In this document: positions 21,001 to 29,849 of the stretch, piece by piece
Layout of the letters: each line of letters starts with the position of its first letter
Numbering within the stretch: position 1 is the stretch's first letter
Source of the DNA: Azonexus hydrophilus DSM 23864
Lineage (GTDB): Bacteria > Pseudomonadota > Gammaproteobacteria > Burkholderiales > Rhodocyclaceae
DNA: 64,000 nucleotides
NCBI RefSeq assembly: GCF_000429605.1
Contig: NZ_AUCE01000013.1
Location: 62,001-126,000, forward strand
Reading direction: 5' to 3'
Notes under the pieces: generated by a model
The model's database searches: none
What the model was told of the DNA's origin: nothing
What the model saw: the letters and a program-made list of their open reading frames with translations, nothing else
Position numbers and translations under genes: made by a program

Positions 21001-21896
21001 GACGCTGGCTGTCACAACATCGCGCTGCCTTGGCGCTGTCGGTGCGCCGCCTGCTGGCGGCACCGTTCAACACCCTGCTGTCGCTGCTCGCCATCGGCAT
21101 CGCGCTGACCCTGCCGGCCTTCGGCTACGTCGTTCTCGATAATCTGCGCGAACTCGGCCGTAGCGCCTCCGGCGTGCAGGAAATCAGCGTCTTCATGGAA
21201 GTCGGTGCGGCGCGCAAGGACATCGCCGAAATCGAAAGCCGCCTGCAGACCCTGCCCGGCGTCCGCTTTACCTTCGTGCCGCGCGACGAAGCGCTCAAGC
21301 GCCTGCAGAAAAGCGAGGAAATGGCCGAAATCGTCGCCAGTCTGCCGCGCAATCCGCTGCCCGACGCCTTCATTGTCGAGCCGGCCGACGCCTCGCCGGA
21401 AGCCCTCGACGTACTGCGTCAGGAACTCGCCAGTTGGCCGAAGGTCGCGCACGCCCAACTCGATTCGGCCTGGGTCAAGCGCTTCGACGCCTTCCTGCGG
21501 CTCGGCAAGCTGACCGTGCTGATGCTCGCCGGCCTGTTCGGCGCCGGTCTGGTGGCGGTGACCTTCAACACCATCCGCCTGCAGGTGCTGGCCCAGGCCG
21601 CCGAAATCGAAGTGGCGCGGATGATTGGTGCCACCGACAGCTTCATCCGCCGCCCCTTCCATTATTTCGGCGCACTGCAAGGCGTGCTTGGCGGGCTGGT
21701 GGCCAGCGGCCTGGTGTTTGCCGCCCTGCATCTGCTGGCCGGCCCGGTCGGCGAACTGGCCGCGCTGTACGGCGGCAGTTTCGTGCTACATGCGCCGGGG
21801 GTGCGGGAAATCGCCGCGCTCTGCGCCGCCGGAGGCATTCTCGGCTGGCTCGGCGCGCAGTTGTCGGTCAGCCTGTCGCTGCGCCGCTTCGACTGA
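20997..21896 (+). CDS. ftsX: Cell division protein FtsX
   Basis: 299 residues, membrane subunit of FtsEX. One N-terminal membrane helix, a periplasmic domain (about 60-165, EISVFMEVGAARKDI) and three C-terminal helices in a FtsX/MacB-type domain (EIEVARMIGATDSFIRRPF) are seen. The ATG overlaps ftsE. The stop codon abuts the stop of the convergent sensor kinase gene with no spacer. Confidence 0.94.
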   Translation: MRRWLSQHRAALALSVRRLLAAPFNTLLSLLAIGIALTLPAFGYVVLDNLRELGRSASGVQEISVFMEVGAARKDIAEIESRLQTLPGVRFTFVPRDEALKRLQKSEEMAEIVASLPRNPLPDAFIVEPADASPEALDVLRQELASWPKVAHAQLDSAWVKRFDAFLRLGKLTVLMLAGLFGAGLVAVTFNTIRLQVLAQAAEIEVARMIGATDSFIRRPFHYFGALQGVLGGLVASGLVFAALHLLAGPVGELAALYGGSFVLHAPGVREIAALCAAGGILGWLGAQLSVSLSLRRFD

Positions 21897-23453
21897 TCAG
21901 GCGCGGTCGGTTCGCGGCAGCGTGACGCGGAAGCGGCTGCCACGACCGAGTTCGCTGTCCACCTCGATGCGACCGCCGTGCTTGCGCACGATGTCGTAGG
22001 CCAGGGCCAGCCCCAGGCCGGTTCCCTTGCCGGCCGGCCGAGTCGTGTAGAAGGGCTCGAAAATGTGCGGCAGCACGTCGGCCGACATGCCGCAGCCGCT
22101 ATCGATCACCTCGAACCACACCGTTTCGTCGTTGAAGCCGCTACGCACGGTGATCGTGCCGTGCTCGACAATCGCCTGGCCGGCATTGACCAAGAGGTTG
22201 AGCGCCACCTGGTTGATCTGCGCGCCGATGCAGCGCACGGGCGGCGGCTTGCCGAATTCGCGGGTCACCGTCGCCTTGTACTTCAGTTCGTTCCAGACCA
22301 CGTTGAGCGTGCTCTCCAGCCCATGGTCGAGGTCGAAGTCCTCCGCGTCGCTCTGGTCGATACGCGCGAAATCCTTGAGGTCGGCGACGATGCGCCGCAC
22401 GCGCTCGAGGCCGTCGCGCGATTCCTGCAGCAGGGCGGGCAGGTCGCCGCGCAGGTAGTCGTAGTCGAAGGCCGCGAAATCGGCCTCGCCGGCTTCGCCC
22501 CTGCGGCACTTGTCGAGCAGGTCGATCATCTGCTGGCCGTACTTGCCGAGCGTGCCGAGGTTGGAATTGACGAAGCCGACCGGATTGTTGATTTCATGCG
22601 CGACGCCCGCCGCCAACTGACCGATGGCCGCCAGCTTTTCCGATTGCAGCAACTGCCGGTGGGTCGATTCCACCTCGTCGATCTTGCCGGCCAGTTCGAT
22701 CCAGCGCCGGCGCAACTGTTCCAGCAGCGCCCAGCCGAGCAGGGAGATCAGCAGGCAGGTCGCCAGCGTGCTCAGCAGCAGGTCGCCGCGATGCCGGCTG
22801 ATCGCGCTATCGATCGGCGTGTAATCCTGGGTCACGCTGATGCCGCCCCGGATGTCGCCGACGCGGTAGCCCTGCACGGCATGGCAGGCCAGGCAGCTTT
22901 CCTTGACCACCAGCGGCGCCATGTAGCGCAATTGCCGGCCGCCGTCTTCGCTGCTCTCGACCGACCAGCTTTCACTCACTCCCTGCTCGAAGCGTTCCAG
23001 CTGACGGCTCTCCCAGGGATCGGCCTGGTTGGCCGGGCGGATCGGTTTCAGGCTGGTCAGGCGGAATACCGTCGAATCGTCCACTGCCGCCATCTCGCCG
23101 ATCAGGCGGGTCATGTAGGCCGGATTGATCATCGTCATCGCCACCCCGTCGGTCGTCGTCACGTCGCGGTGAGGATGGTCGAGGTAGGGATTGGGCTGGA
23201 TCTGCGGCGTGACCGGCACATAGACCCCGCCATGCGAGGAATTCCAGTCGCGCGTCAGCACCACCATACGGAACATGTTGCGCGCCCCCTCGATGCCGAC
23301 AGCAGTGAGTTGCTGCCGCATATCGTGCATGTGCCCCAGAAAATACAGCGCGCTACCGCCGATCCACAGCAACAGCGGGATCAGCCACCAGCGACGCTGG
23401 TGGATGTAGCGGGGCACGCGATGCAGGGCGGGATTGCTGCGCTGGGCTTCCAT
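21897..23453 (-). CDS. Sensor histidine kinase with Tll0287/DUF3365-like heme-type sensor domain
   Basis: 518 residues from the ATG at 23453. One membrane helix at about 22-40, a periplasmic DUF3365-like domain at about 45-220 with a CLACH c-type heme motif (187-191), then a second helix at about 225-245. The cytoplasmic part has a HisKA-like segment (GVAHEINNPVGFVNSN, H286) and an HATPase domain with EVIDSGCGM and GTGLGLALAYDIV. It probably senses redox state or a gas through covalent heme; the signal is inferred. No response regulator gene is adjacent. Confidence 0.88.
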   Translation of the reverse strand: MEAQRSNPALHRVPRYIHQRRWWLIPLLLWIGGSALYFLGHMHDMRQQLTAVGIEGARNMFRMVVLTRDWNSSHGGVYVPVTPQIQPNPYLDHPHRDVTTTDGVAMTMINPAYMTRLIGEMAAVDDSTVFRLTSLKPIRPANQADPWESRQLERFEQGVSESWSVESSEDGGRQLRYMAPLVVKESCLACHAVQGYRVGDIRGGISVTQDYTPIDSAISRHRGDLLLSTLATCLLISLLGWALLEQLRRRWIELAGKIDEVESTHRQLLQSEKLAAIGQLAAGVAHEINNPVGFVNSNLGTLGKYGQQMIDLLDKCRRGEAGEADFAAFDYDYLRGDLPALLQESRDGLERVRRIVADLKDFARIDQSDAEDFDLDHGLESTLNVVWNELKYKATVTREFGKPPPVRCIGAQINQVALNLLVNAGQAIVEHGTITVRSGFNDETVWFEVIDSGCGMSADVLPHIFEPFYTTRPAGKGTGLGLALAYDIVRKHGGRIEVDSELGRGSRFRVTLPRTDRA

Positions 23454-23540
23454 CGTCTCGATTCCGGGAGTTGGCCCATTATGGCCGAACTGCCGGAAGG
23501 AGGACAATCGGGCGGTGCGGTCCGGAGAGGAAGGGGGCGA

Positions 23541-23828
23541 TCAGCTATGTAGCGGGGAAACCGAGATTTTTACTCCGAGCGCGTGGAGTAATTTGAGCAT
23601 TGTGTCGTACCGAGGCTTCGCCCCGGGCGTGAGCGCCTTGTACAGACTTTCTCGACCCAGGCCGGCATCTTTTGCAAGTTGGGCCATGCCTCGGGCACGG
23701 GCCACATCGCGTACTGCGGTCAGGAACACATCCGGATTGGCATCTTCCAATGCGGCGCTAATGTACGCCGCAATGGTTTCTTCATCGTCGAGGTAATCGG
23801 CGGCGTCAAAGGGGGCAAACTTGACCAT
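23541..23828 (-). CDS. Antitoxin, HigA-like addiction-module HTH protein
   Basis: 95 residues. The conserved ALEDANPDVFLTAVRDVARA segment and the helix-turn-helix MAQLAKDAGLGRESLYKAL are typical of the small antidote proteins paired with HigB/RelE-like killers (HI1420 type). It is expected to bind the toxin and repress the operon. It follows the toxin gene by 3 bases, the toxin-first order usual for this class. Confidence 0.88.
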   Translation of the reverse strand: MVKFAPFDAADYLDDEETIAAYISAALEDANPDVFLTAVRDVARARGMAQLAKDAGLGRESLYKALTPGAKPRYDTMLKLLHALGVKISVSPLHS

Positions 23829-23831
23829 GTT

Positions 23832-24131
23832 TTACTCCTTCTCCAAAGCCTGCGCCATCTCAATGGCGCGTTTGATATCGCGCTTCTGTGAGGACTTGTC
23901 GCCACCCAGTAGAAGCAAATAGGTTACCTCGCCGCGACGCGTGAAATAGACTCGATAGCCGGGCCCGAAATGCACGCGCATTTCAGATACCCCACCACCT
24001 ACCGGCTCGCAGTCGCCAAAGTTGCCATGTTCGGCAGAGCGGATGCGGTGAACAATGCGACCGCGTGCCACTTTATCTTTCAGTGTAGCGAGCCAAGAGT
24101 CAAATTCATCGGAGCGATGAAAGGTGTTCAT
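23832..24131 (-). CDS. Toxin, HigB/RelE-like addiction-module killer protein
   Basis: 99 residues of the small RelE/HigB-like family (HI1419 type). Conserved segments are FDSWLATLKDKVARGRI, the GVSEMRVHFGPGYRVYFTRRG core, and LLLLGGDKSSQKRDIKRA at the C-terminus. The family cleaves mRNA at the ribosome. A promoter with an internal palindrome lies directly upstream, and the predicted transcript start is within 1-3 bases of the ATG. Confidence 0.9.
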   Translation of the reverse strand: MNTFHRSDEFDSWLATLKDKVARGRIVHRIRSAEHGNFGDCEPVGGGVSEMRVHFGPGYRVYFTRRGEVTYLLLLGGDKSSQKRDIKRAIEMAQALEKE

Positions 24132-24139
24132 GTCGCTAT

Positions 24140-24168
24140 ATTGTATCCAAGTGGATACCGGTGCGCAA
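24140..24168 (-). promoter_or_regulatory. Toxin-antitoxin promoter with palindromic operator
   Basis: On the minus strand TTGCGC, a 17-bp spacer and TACAAT form a sigma-70 promoter. The spacer contains a perfect palindrome, GTATCCA-AG-TGGATAC (24143-24158), which reaches the -10. This fits autorepression by the antitoxin or the toxin-antitoxin complex. Confidence 0.65.
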
Positions 24169-24207
24169 TTTCGAACGTGACGTAGATGAACAGCCTGTCC
24201 ATCTGCA

Positions 24208-24549
24208 TCAATACATCGGCTTCCCGTCGTTCAGGTTCAGCCAGCCCTTGACGATGCGGTAGATGATCCAGACGGCGTTGGCGACGAGGATGAACCAGCC
24301 GATGGCGACCACGAAGAGGATGGCGCCGATGATGCCCCAGAGCAGGCCGAACCAGAAGGTGCGGATCTGCCAGCGGAAGTGGCTTTCGAGCCAGGTGCCG
24401 GCGACTTCGCCGCGTTTGATGTAGTTGATGACGATGGCGGCGATGGCCGTGATGCCGATCAGGAAGGAGGCGGCGTACAGGGCGTAGATGACGGTGGTCA
24501 GCGTCTTGGCCGACTTGTCGGCATCGCCGGTGGCGGGTGTGTAGTCCAT
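24208..24549 (-). CDS. Small membrane protein, DUF4870-like
   Basis: 113 residues from the ATG at 24549 (MDYTPATGDADKSAK). Three hydrophobic helices at about 17-38, 57-78 and 80-97, with a FRWQIRTFWFGLLW segment between the first two, resemble the DUF4870/Tic20-like family. Function is unknown. It stands alone between the toxin-antitoxin pair and the permease gene. Confidence 0.7.
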   Translation of the reverse strand: MDYTPATGDADKSAKTLTTVIYALYAASFLIGITAIAAIVINYIKRGEVAGTWLESHFRWQIRTFWFGLLWGIIGAILFVVAIGWFILVANAVWIIYRIVKGWLNLNDGKPMY

Positions 24550-24663
24550 GCGGTGCTTCCCCGGTGGTTCGTCCGGCAGTGCTGTCGCCAGGCGATGGTG
24601 TGGATGACGGGGATGATTCTGCAATATTTGCCGGGGATAGGCCAGCATCATGCGGAACGGCGT

Positions 24664-25920
24664 CTACAGGCTCAGCCAGCCCCAGGTAATCGCCAGCGTC
24701 AGCAGGGTGACCGTGATGCCGATGCGGGCGTGTTGGCGCCAGTCGATGGCGATGCCCTGTTTGCGGGCGAGGTCGACGACGATGAGGTTGGCGATCGAGC
24801 CGACCAGCAGCAGGTTGCCGGCCAGGGTGCTGACCAGGGCCAGGGTGAGGCCGGCGTCCGGGGTTTTCAGGTGGGGTAGCAGGAGCATCACCGCCGGGAC
24901 GTTGGAGACCAGGTTGGACAGGCAGACGCCGATGGCGAACAGCGGGCCGGTGTCGCCGAGGTGGATGCCGTGGCCACCCAGCCAGCCGACTGCGGCGGCG
25001 GCCAGGCCGGTGGTTTCGAAGGCGTGGTTGACGACGAACAGGCCGACGAAAAGGACCAGCAGTTCCCAGTCGACAAAGCCCATCACGTGCGAGGAATGGA
25101 AGCGGCGCGAGAGCAGCAGCAGGCCGGCGCCGACCAGGGCAGCGACTTCGCGCGGCCAGTCGGTGAACAGGAAGATGAACAGCAGACAGCCGGCGACGGT
25201 CAGGCCCTTGGCCGTTTGCAGGCGGTCGAAAGCGGGAAGGGTCTCGTCGGCCGAGGCGGCGGTGGGCGCCTCGGTGGCGCGGCGCGGCGCGAAGACCAGC
25301 CAGGCCCACAGCGCGAGCAGGCTGAGGACGACCGGCGGCAGCGCCTTGATCAGGTAGTCGGCGAAATGCAGTTGCAGCACCGAGCCGATCAGCATGTTCT
25401 GCGGATTGCCGATCAGCGTTGCCGCCGAGCCGATGTTGGCGGCGCAGGCCAGGCCGACCAGGAAAGGCACCGGGTCGAGCCGGCGTTCGATGCACAGGCG
25501 GGCGACCACCGGCGTCATTGCCAGGCAGACGATGTCGTTGGAAAACACCGCCGACAGCGCGCCGGCAACGAAGATCAGGGCGCCGAGCAGCCAGGGTTCG
25601 GCGAGCGGCAGTGCGGCGACGCGGCGGGTGACTTCGGTGTAGAAACCACCCAAGCGCATCTGTGCCGAAACGACCATGAAGGCGAACAGCAGCAGGATGG
25701 TCGGCAGATGCACGGCACGCGCCGCTTCCTCGGTGCTCATCGCGCCGATGCCGACGACGGCGATGCCGCCGAGCAGCGCGACGCCGCTGCGGTCGAGCTT
25801 CAGTTTGGGCAGGCCGCCGAGGAACATGCCGAGGTAGACGATGGCAAAGACGGCGACGATGGCCGTCTGCAGCGGATGCGTCTCGATGGCGTGCAGCGGG
25901 GCGGCGAGTTCCGGGATCAT
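24664..25920 (-). CDS. Ion transporter superfamily permease (ArsB/NhaD/SLC13-like)
   Basis: 418 residues with about 11 hydrophobic helices. The hairpin motifs SNDIVCLAMTPVV and the mirrored SNLVSNVPAVMLLLP, plus CAANIGSAATLIGNPQNM, are the signatures of the citrate-transporter-like ion transporter superfamily. Substrate cannot be read from sequence: arsenite, sodium, dicarboxylates and sulfate are all handled by relatives. The ATG overlaps the stop of the DUF1343 gene (ATGA), so the permease is probably coupled to a cell-wall hydrolase gene. Confidence 0.85.
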   Translation of the reverse strand: MIPELAAPLHAIETHPLQTAIVAVFAIVYLGMFLGGLPKLKLDRSGVALLGGIAVVGIGAMSTEEAARAVHLPTILLLFAFMVVSAQMRLGGFYTEVTRRVAALPLAEPWLLGALIFVAGALSAVFSNDIVCLAMTPVVARLCIERRLDPVPFLVGLACAANIGSAATLIGNPQNMLIGSVLQLHFADYLIKALPPVVLSLLALWAWLVFAPRRATEAPTAASADETLPAFDRLQTAKGLTVAGCLLFIFLFTDWPREVAALVGAGLLLLSRRFHSSHVMGFVDWELLVLFVGLFVVNHAFETTGLAAAAVGWLGGHGIHLGDTGPLFAIGVCLSNLVSNVPAVMLLLPHLKTPDAGLTLALVSTLAGNLLLVGSIANLIVVDLARKQGIAIDWRQHARIGITVTLLTLAITWGWLSL

Positions 25921-27137
25921 CGGTAGATCAGGAAAACCTCGCGTTCGGCCAGCCAGGCGTTTTCGTCGGCCTGTACGGCGGCGTCCAGGTCGGCCGGGGT
26001 TGCGGCCGGATCATCCACCCATTCACGCAGCAGCGGTGAGCCGTTGATCAGGTCGATGGCCAGGCGTTCGAATTCGTATTCGTAGCCGAAATCGCGCCAG
26101 ATCGGGTAGTCCGGGTAAAGGCGGCGGATCGCCTTGAAGGCCAGCGCCTGCAGGCGCCAGGGCTGGAACGCGGCGTGCTCGTAATACGGGCCTTCGGTGT
26201 GGATTTGCAGCGCCTGGCAGAGCTGGCCGTGGAACTTGTGGAAGGTCGGTTCGAACCAGCAGGCGCGGAGCTTGCAGCCGTCCAGCCAGTCGGGCGCGAG
26301 CGCTCGCATCTCGGCCAGCACCGCCGACGCGTCGATGTCCGGAGCACCGAACAGGAACTCGAGCGGTCGGGTCGTGCCGCGCCCTTCGGAAAGCGTCGTG
26401 CCTTCGAGCATCACCGTACCGGCGTAGGCGCGGGCCATCGAGAGGTTGGGGGCGTTCGGGCTGGGGTTGACCCAGGTCCGCTCGCCGAGCGGCCAGCCGT
26501 AACCGGGCGCTGCCTCGGGCTGCCAACCGTGCATTTCGATGACGCGGTAATCGACGTCAAGTTTGCGCTGGGCGATGAACCAGTGACCGAGTTCGCCCAT
26601 GGTCAGGCCGTGGCGCATCGGCATCGGTCCAGCGCCGACGAAGCTCTCCCAGCCGGCGCGCAGGGTGAAGCCCTCGACCGGGCGGCCGGCCGGGTTGGGG
26701 CGGTCGAGCACCCAGACGCTCTTGCCATGCGCGGCGGCGGCTTCGAGCACGTAGCGCAGCGTGGTGATGAAGGTGTAGATGCGGCAGCCGAGATCCTGCA
26801 GGTCGACCAGCAGCACATCGAAGGTGGCCATCATCGCCTCGGTCGGCCGGCGTACCTCGCCATACAGGCTGAAGATGGGGATGCCGTGCTGCGGATCGAC
26901 GAAGTCCGGCGACTCGACCATGTTGTCCTGCTTGTCGCCCTTGATCCCGTGTTGCGGGCCGAAAGCGGCGGTGAGTTTGAGGTCGGGCAGGGCGGAGAGC
27001 GCGTCGAGGCTGTGTGTCAGGTCGGCGGTGACCGAGGCCGGGTGGGCGAGCAGGGCGAGGCGGCGGCCGGCGAGCGGGCGGCGCAGTTCGCGGTCGTTGA
27101 TCAGGCGGTCGATGCCGAACAGGAGTTTTTGCGTCAT
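25917..27137 (-). CDS. DUF1343 family protein, NamZ-like exo-beta-N-acetylmuramidase
   Basis: 406 residues. The family signatures are FGPQHGIKGDKQDNM, IPIFSLYGEVRRPT, DLQDLGCRIYTFI and LDRPNPAGRPVEG. B. subtilis NamZ, a member of the same family, releases terminal MurNAc from peptidoglycan fragments. No signal peptide is seen at MTQKLLFGIDRLI, so the enzyme is probably cytoplasmic here, unlike secreted NamZ. It is the middle gene of three with ATGA overlaps on both sides (DOMON-like upstream, permease downstream). Confidence 0.88.
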   Translation of the reverse strand: MTQKLLFGIDRLINDRELRRPLAGRRLALLAHPASVTADLTHSLDALSALPDLKLTAAFGPQHGIKGDKQDNMVESPDFVDPQHGIPIFSLYGEVRRPTEAMMATFDVLLVDLQDLGCRIYTFITTLRYVLEAAAAHGKSVWVLDRPNPAGRPVEGFTLRAGWESFVGAGPMPMRHGLTMGELGHWFIAQRKLDVDYRVIEMHGWQPEAAPGYGWPLGERTWVNPSPNAPNLSMARAYAGTVMLEGTTLSEGRGTTRPLEFLFGAPDIDASAVLAEMRALAPDWLDGCKLRACWFEPTFHKFHGQLCQALQIHTEGPYYEHAAFQPWRLQALAFKAIRRLYPDYPIWRDFGYEYEFERLAIDLINGSPLLREWVDDPAATPADLDAAVQADENAWLAEREVFLIYR

Positions 27138-27664
27138 GGCAGGGGCAGCGTGAAGCTGGCGGCAAGGTGGAAATCGGGGCGTTCGCCGGCGTGGGCGAGC
27201 GCCCAGTAGCTTTTGTCGCCGGCCGGGGTTTCGGCGACGACGGTCAGGCCGAGGCGGGCGGCGCCGGGGGGCAGCAGGGTCGCCGGCAGTTCGGCGCACA
27301 GCCACAGGTCGTCGCCGTCGCGCCGGCAGGTGATGTGCGGGGGCGTGTCGATTGGCGGCAAGGCCGAGGCCTGGCGGTAATCGGCAAAATCGTAGATGGC
27401 CCAGCAATTGGAGGGCGAGAAATTGAATTCGCGGTAAGCGCTGCCGCCAGCCGGGGCGATGAAGGCTTCGCAACAGGTGTGGCGCCACAGTTCGTTGGTC
27501 CGCGCGGGCGTTGTGGCCGCCGGCAGCAGCAGGTTCACGAAGGCCCGCGTCAGCCGGTAATCGAGGCGCAAGCCGCCATCGTCGGTGCGCCGGATGGCGA
27601 CCGCGACGGCAAGGCCGTCGGGCGGGGTGCCGTCAGGGTGGCAGCGCAGGGATTCGAGGTTCAT
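27134..27664 (-). CDS. DOMON-like domain protein
   Basis: 176 residues with beta-rich character. Segments LWRHTCCEAFIAP, YREFNFSPSNCWAIYDFADYR and SYWALAHAGERPDFH match the DOMON-like/carbohydrate-binding family-9-like proteins often annotated in Betaproteobacteria and Cyanobacteria. It may bind sugar or heme; neither is shown. It has no signal peptide. Its stop overlaps the DUF1343 start (ATGA), making it the first gene of the operon. Confidence 0.8.
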   Translation of the reverse strand: MNLESLRCHPDGTPPDGLAVAVAIRRTDDGGLRLDYRLTRAFVNLLLPAATTPARTNELWRHTCCEAFIAPAGGSAYREFNFSPSNCWAIYDFADYRQASALPPIDTPPHITCRRDGDDLWLCAELPATLLPPGAARLGLTVVAETPAGDKSYWALAHAGERPDFHLAASFTLPLP

Positions 27665-27715
27665 GGACAGCGAAATTGCAGGGCGAAAACAGGCGCTACT
27701 TTAATCCTTGTGCCC

Positions 27716-27744
27716 TTGGTCCGGGCGGGGTTTTGGAGTAATTT
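27716..27744 (+). promoter_or_regulatory. Putative sigma-70 promoter of trpB2
   Basis: TTGGTC, a 17-bp spacer and TAATTT lie in the divergent region between the DOMON-like gene and trpB2, about 40 bp before the trpB2 start. A small hairpin (TGCGG/CCGCA) and the Shine-Dalgarno GGGAGAGAG follow. Confidence 0.45.
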
Positions 27745-27784
27745 AGCGCCTTTGCGGCATAGACCGCAGGGAGAGAGAAAAAAC

Positions 27785-29149
27785 ATGACACCGTTGCGCA
27801 TCAACCTCGAACAAGAAGAAATCCCGACCCACTGGTACAACGTCGTTGCCGACATGCCCAACCCGCCGGCGCCGCCGCTCGGGCCGGACGGCAACCCGGT
27901 GCCGCCGGAGGCGATGGGGGCGATTTTCCCCGACCCCATCCTCGAACAGGAAATGAGCGCCGAGCGCTGGATTCCGATTCCCGAGGAAGTTCGCCAGATT
28001 TATGCGCAATGGCGCCCGGCGCCGTTGTGCCGCGCGCTGCGTCTGGAGCAGATGCTGGGCACGCCGGCCAAGATTTTCTTCAAGTATGAAGGCGTGTCGC
28101 CGGCCGGTTCGCACAAGCCCAATTCCGCCGTGCCGCAGGCCTTCTACAACAAGCTCGCCGGCACCAAGAAGCTGACCACCGAAACCGGCGCCGGCCAGTG
28201 GGGTTCGTCGATTTCCTACGCCGGTCAGATGTTCGGCCTGCCGGTGCGCGTGTTCATGGTCAACGTCAGCTACCAGCAGAAGCCGTTCCGCCGCTCGATG
28301 ATGCAGACCTGGGGCGCCGAGGTCTTCGCCTCGCCGACCAACCTGACCAATGCCGGCCGCGCCGCGCTGGCCGCCGACCCGGACTGCCAGGGCTCGCTCG
28401 GCCTGGCGATCTCGGAAGCCGTCGAGGAAGCCGCCGCCGACCCGAACACCTGCTACACGCTGGGTTCGGTGCTCAACCACGTGCTCCTGCACCAGACCGT
28501 GATCGGTCTCGAAGCCAAGAAGCAGTTCGACAAGATCGGCCTCTACCCGGACGTGATCTTCGGGCCTTGCGGCGGCGGTTCCAGCTTCGGCGGTATCGCC
28601 TTCCCCTTCCTCGCCGACAAGGCGGCCGGCGACAAGCGCGCGGCCAACCTGCGCTGCGTCGCGGTCGAGCCGACTTCCTGCCCGACGCTGACCAAGGGCG
28701 CCTACACCTACGATTACGGCGATGCCTCCGGTTACACGCCGATCATGAAGATGTACACGCTCGGCCACGACTTCATGCCGCCCGGCATCCACGCCGGCGG
28801 CCTGCGTTACCACGGTGCTTCGCCGCTGCTTTCGCAGCTGTTCCATGAAAAGCTGCTCGACGCCATCGCCGTGCCGCAGGTCGGAACTTTCGAAGCCGGT
28901 GTCCAGTTCGCCCGCGCCGAAGGCATCATCCCGGCGCCCGAATCCTGCCACGGCATTCGTGCCGCCATCGACGAAGCGCTGCGCTGCAAGGCGACCGGTG
29001 AGGCCAAGACCATCCTGTTCTGCCTGACCGGCCACGGCCACTTCGACATGGCGTCGTACGACAAGTATTTCTCCGGCAAGCTGGAAGACTACGAGTATCC
29101 GGCCGAAGCCATCGTCGAATCGCTGAAGCACCTGCCCAAGGTCGGCTGA
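27785..29149 (+). CDS. Tryptophan synthase beta-like protein, TrpB2 type
   Basis: 454 residues, longer than the canonical TrpB (about 400). The PLP lysine is in SPAGSHKPNSAV (K111), the phosphate loop is CGGGSSFGG, and ETGAGQWGSS and HAGGLRYHG are conserved. The N-terminal extension with a Pro-rich GNPVPPEAMG stretch is typical of TrpB2. No trpA is adjacent, as expected for this class, which makes tryptophan from indole and serine or salvages free indole. The start is set by the ATG after a strong Shine-Dalgarno. Confidence 0.92.
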   Translation: MTPLRINLEQEEIPTHWYNVVADMPNPPAPPLGPDGNPVPPEAMGAIFPDPILEQEMSAERWIPIPEEVRQIYAQWRPAPLCRALRLEQMLGTPAKIFFKYEGVSPAGSHKPNSAVPQAFYNKLAGTKKLTTETGAGQWGSSISYAGQMFGLPVRVFMVNVSYQQKPFRRSMMQTWGAEVFASPTNLTNAGRAALAADPDCQGSLGLAISEAVEEAAADPNTCYTLGSVLNHVLLHQTVIGLEAKKQFDKIGLYPDVIFGPCGGGSSFGGIAFPFLADKAAGDKRAANLRCVAVEPTSCPTLTKGAYTYDYGDASGYTPIMKMYTLGHDFMPPGIHAGGLRYHGASPLLSQLFHEKLLDAIAVPQVGTFEAGVQFARAEGIIPAPESCHGIRAAIDEALRCKATGEAKTILFCLTGHGHFDMASYDKYFSGKLEDYEYPAEAIVESLKHLPKVG

Positions 29150-29153
29150 AATC

Positions 29154-29849
29154 GTGAAAATCCTCGTCTTCCTCCTCGTTCTCGCCAACCTGTTGTTCTA
29201 CGCGTTTTCGACGGGATTGATCGATACGGGCGGGAGCAACGAGAGCAACCGGGTCGGGCTGCAGTTGCATCCCGAGCGGATCCGCATCGTCGCCAGCGGC
29301 GAGCCGCCGGCGCCTGCTGCACCTCAGGCAGCGCCGGTCGAGCCGGTGCCGGTTGAAGTTGCCACGACCGAGGCTGCGGCAGAGGTGGTAGCGCCGGTCT
29401 GCCTGCGCTGGGTTTCGCTGGCCAAGGTTGAGGCGGAGCGCGTCGGACGGGTTGTCGGTGGCGGCTTTGCCGATTTCACCATGACCCGGAAGACGGTTGC
29501 CGGCGAAGGCAGCGGCTGGTGGGTGCACATTCCGCCGCTGGCCAACCGTGCCGCAGCCGACAAGAAGGCTCAGGAACTGAAGACGCTGGGCGTCAGCGAG
29601 TATTTCATCGTCCAGGACGGACCCTCGCGCAACGCCATCTCGCTGGGTATTTTCAGCAGCGAGAAGGGGGCCCAGGAGCACCTGGCCAAACTGCAGGCGC
29701 TGGGCGTGCGGTCAGCCAGGGTGGGCGCGCGTCCGGACAAGGAAGGCAACCTGCAGGTCGAGCTGCGCGGTCCGGCCGAGCGCAGGGCCATGCTGCAGGC
29801 GGCGCTGCTTGAGGCGCTGCCGAAGAATCCGCCGAAAGACTGCGAGTGA
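29154..29849 (+). CDS. SPOR-domain-like membrane-anchored protein
   Basis: 231 residues from a GTG start 4 bases after trpB2. An N-terminal hydrophobic anchor (ILVFLLVLANLLFYAF) is followed by a Pro/Ala-rich linker (about 45-85) and a SPOR-like repeat region (GWWVHIPPLANRAAADKKA, then LGIFSSEKGAQEHLAKLQ). SPOR domains bind denuded glycan strands at the septum. A septal role fits the nearby zapD but is an inference. Its stop overlaps the coaE start as GTGA. Confidence 0.75.
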   Translation: MKILVFLLVLANLLFYAFSTGLIDTGGSNESNRVGLQLHPERIRIVASGEPPAPAAPQAAPVEPVPVEVATTEAAAEVVAPVCLRWVSLAKVEAERVGRVVGGGFADFTMTRKTVAGEGSGWWVHIPPLANRAAADKKAQELKTLGVSEYFIVQDGPSRNAISLGIFSSEKGAQEHLAKLQALGVRSARVGARPDKEGNLQVELRGPAERRAMLQAALLEALPKNPPKDCE

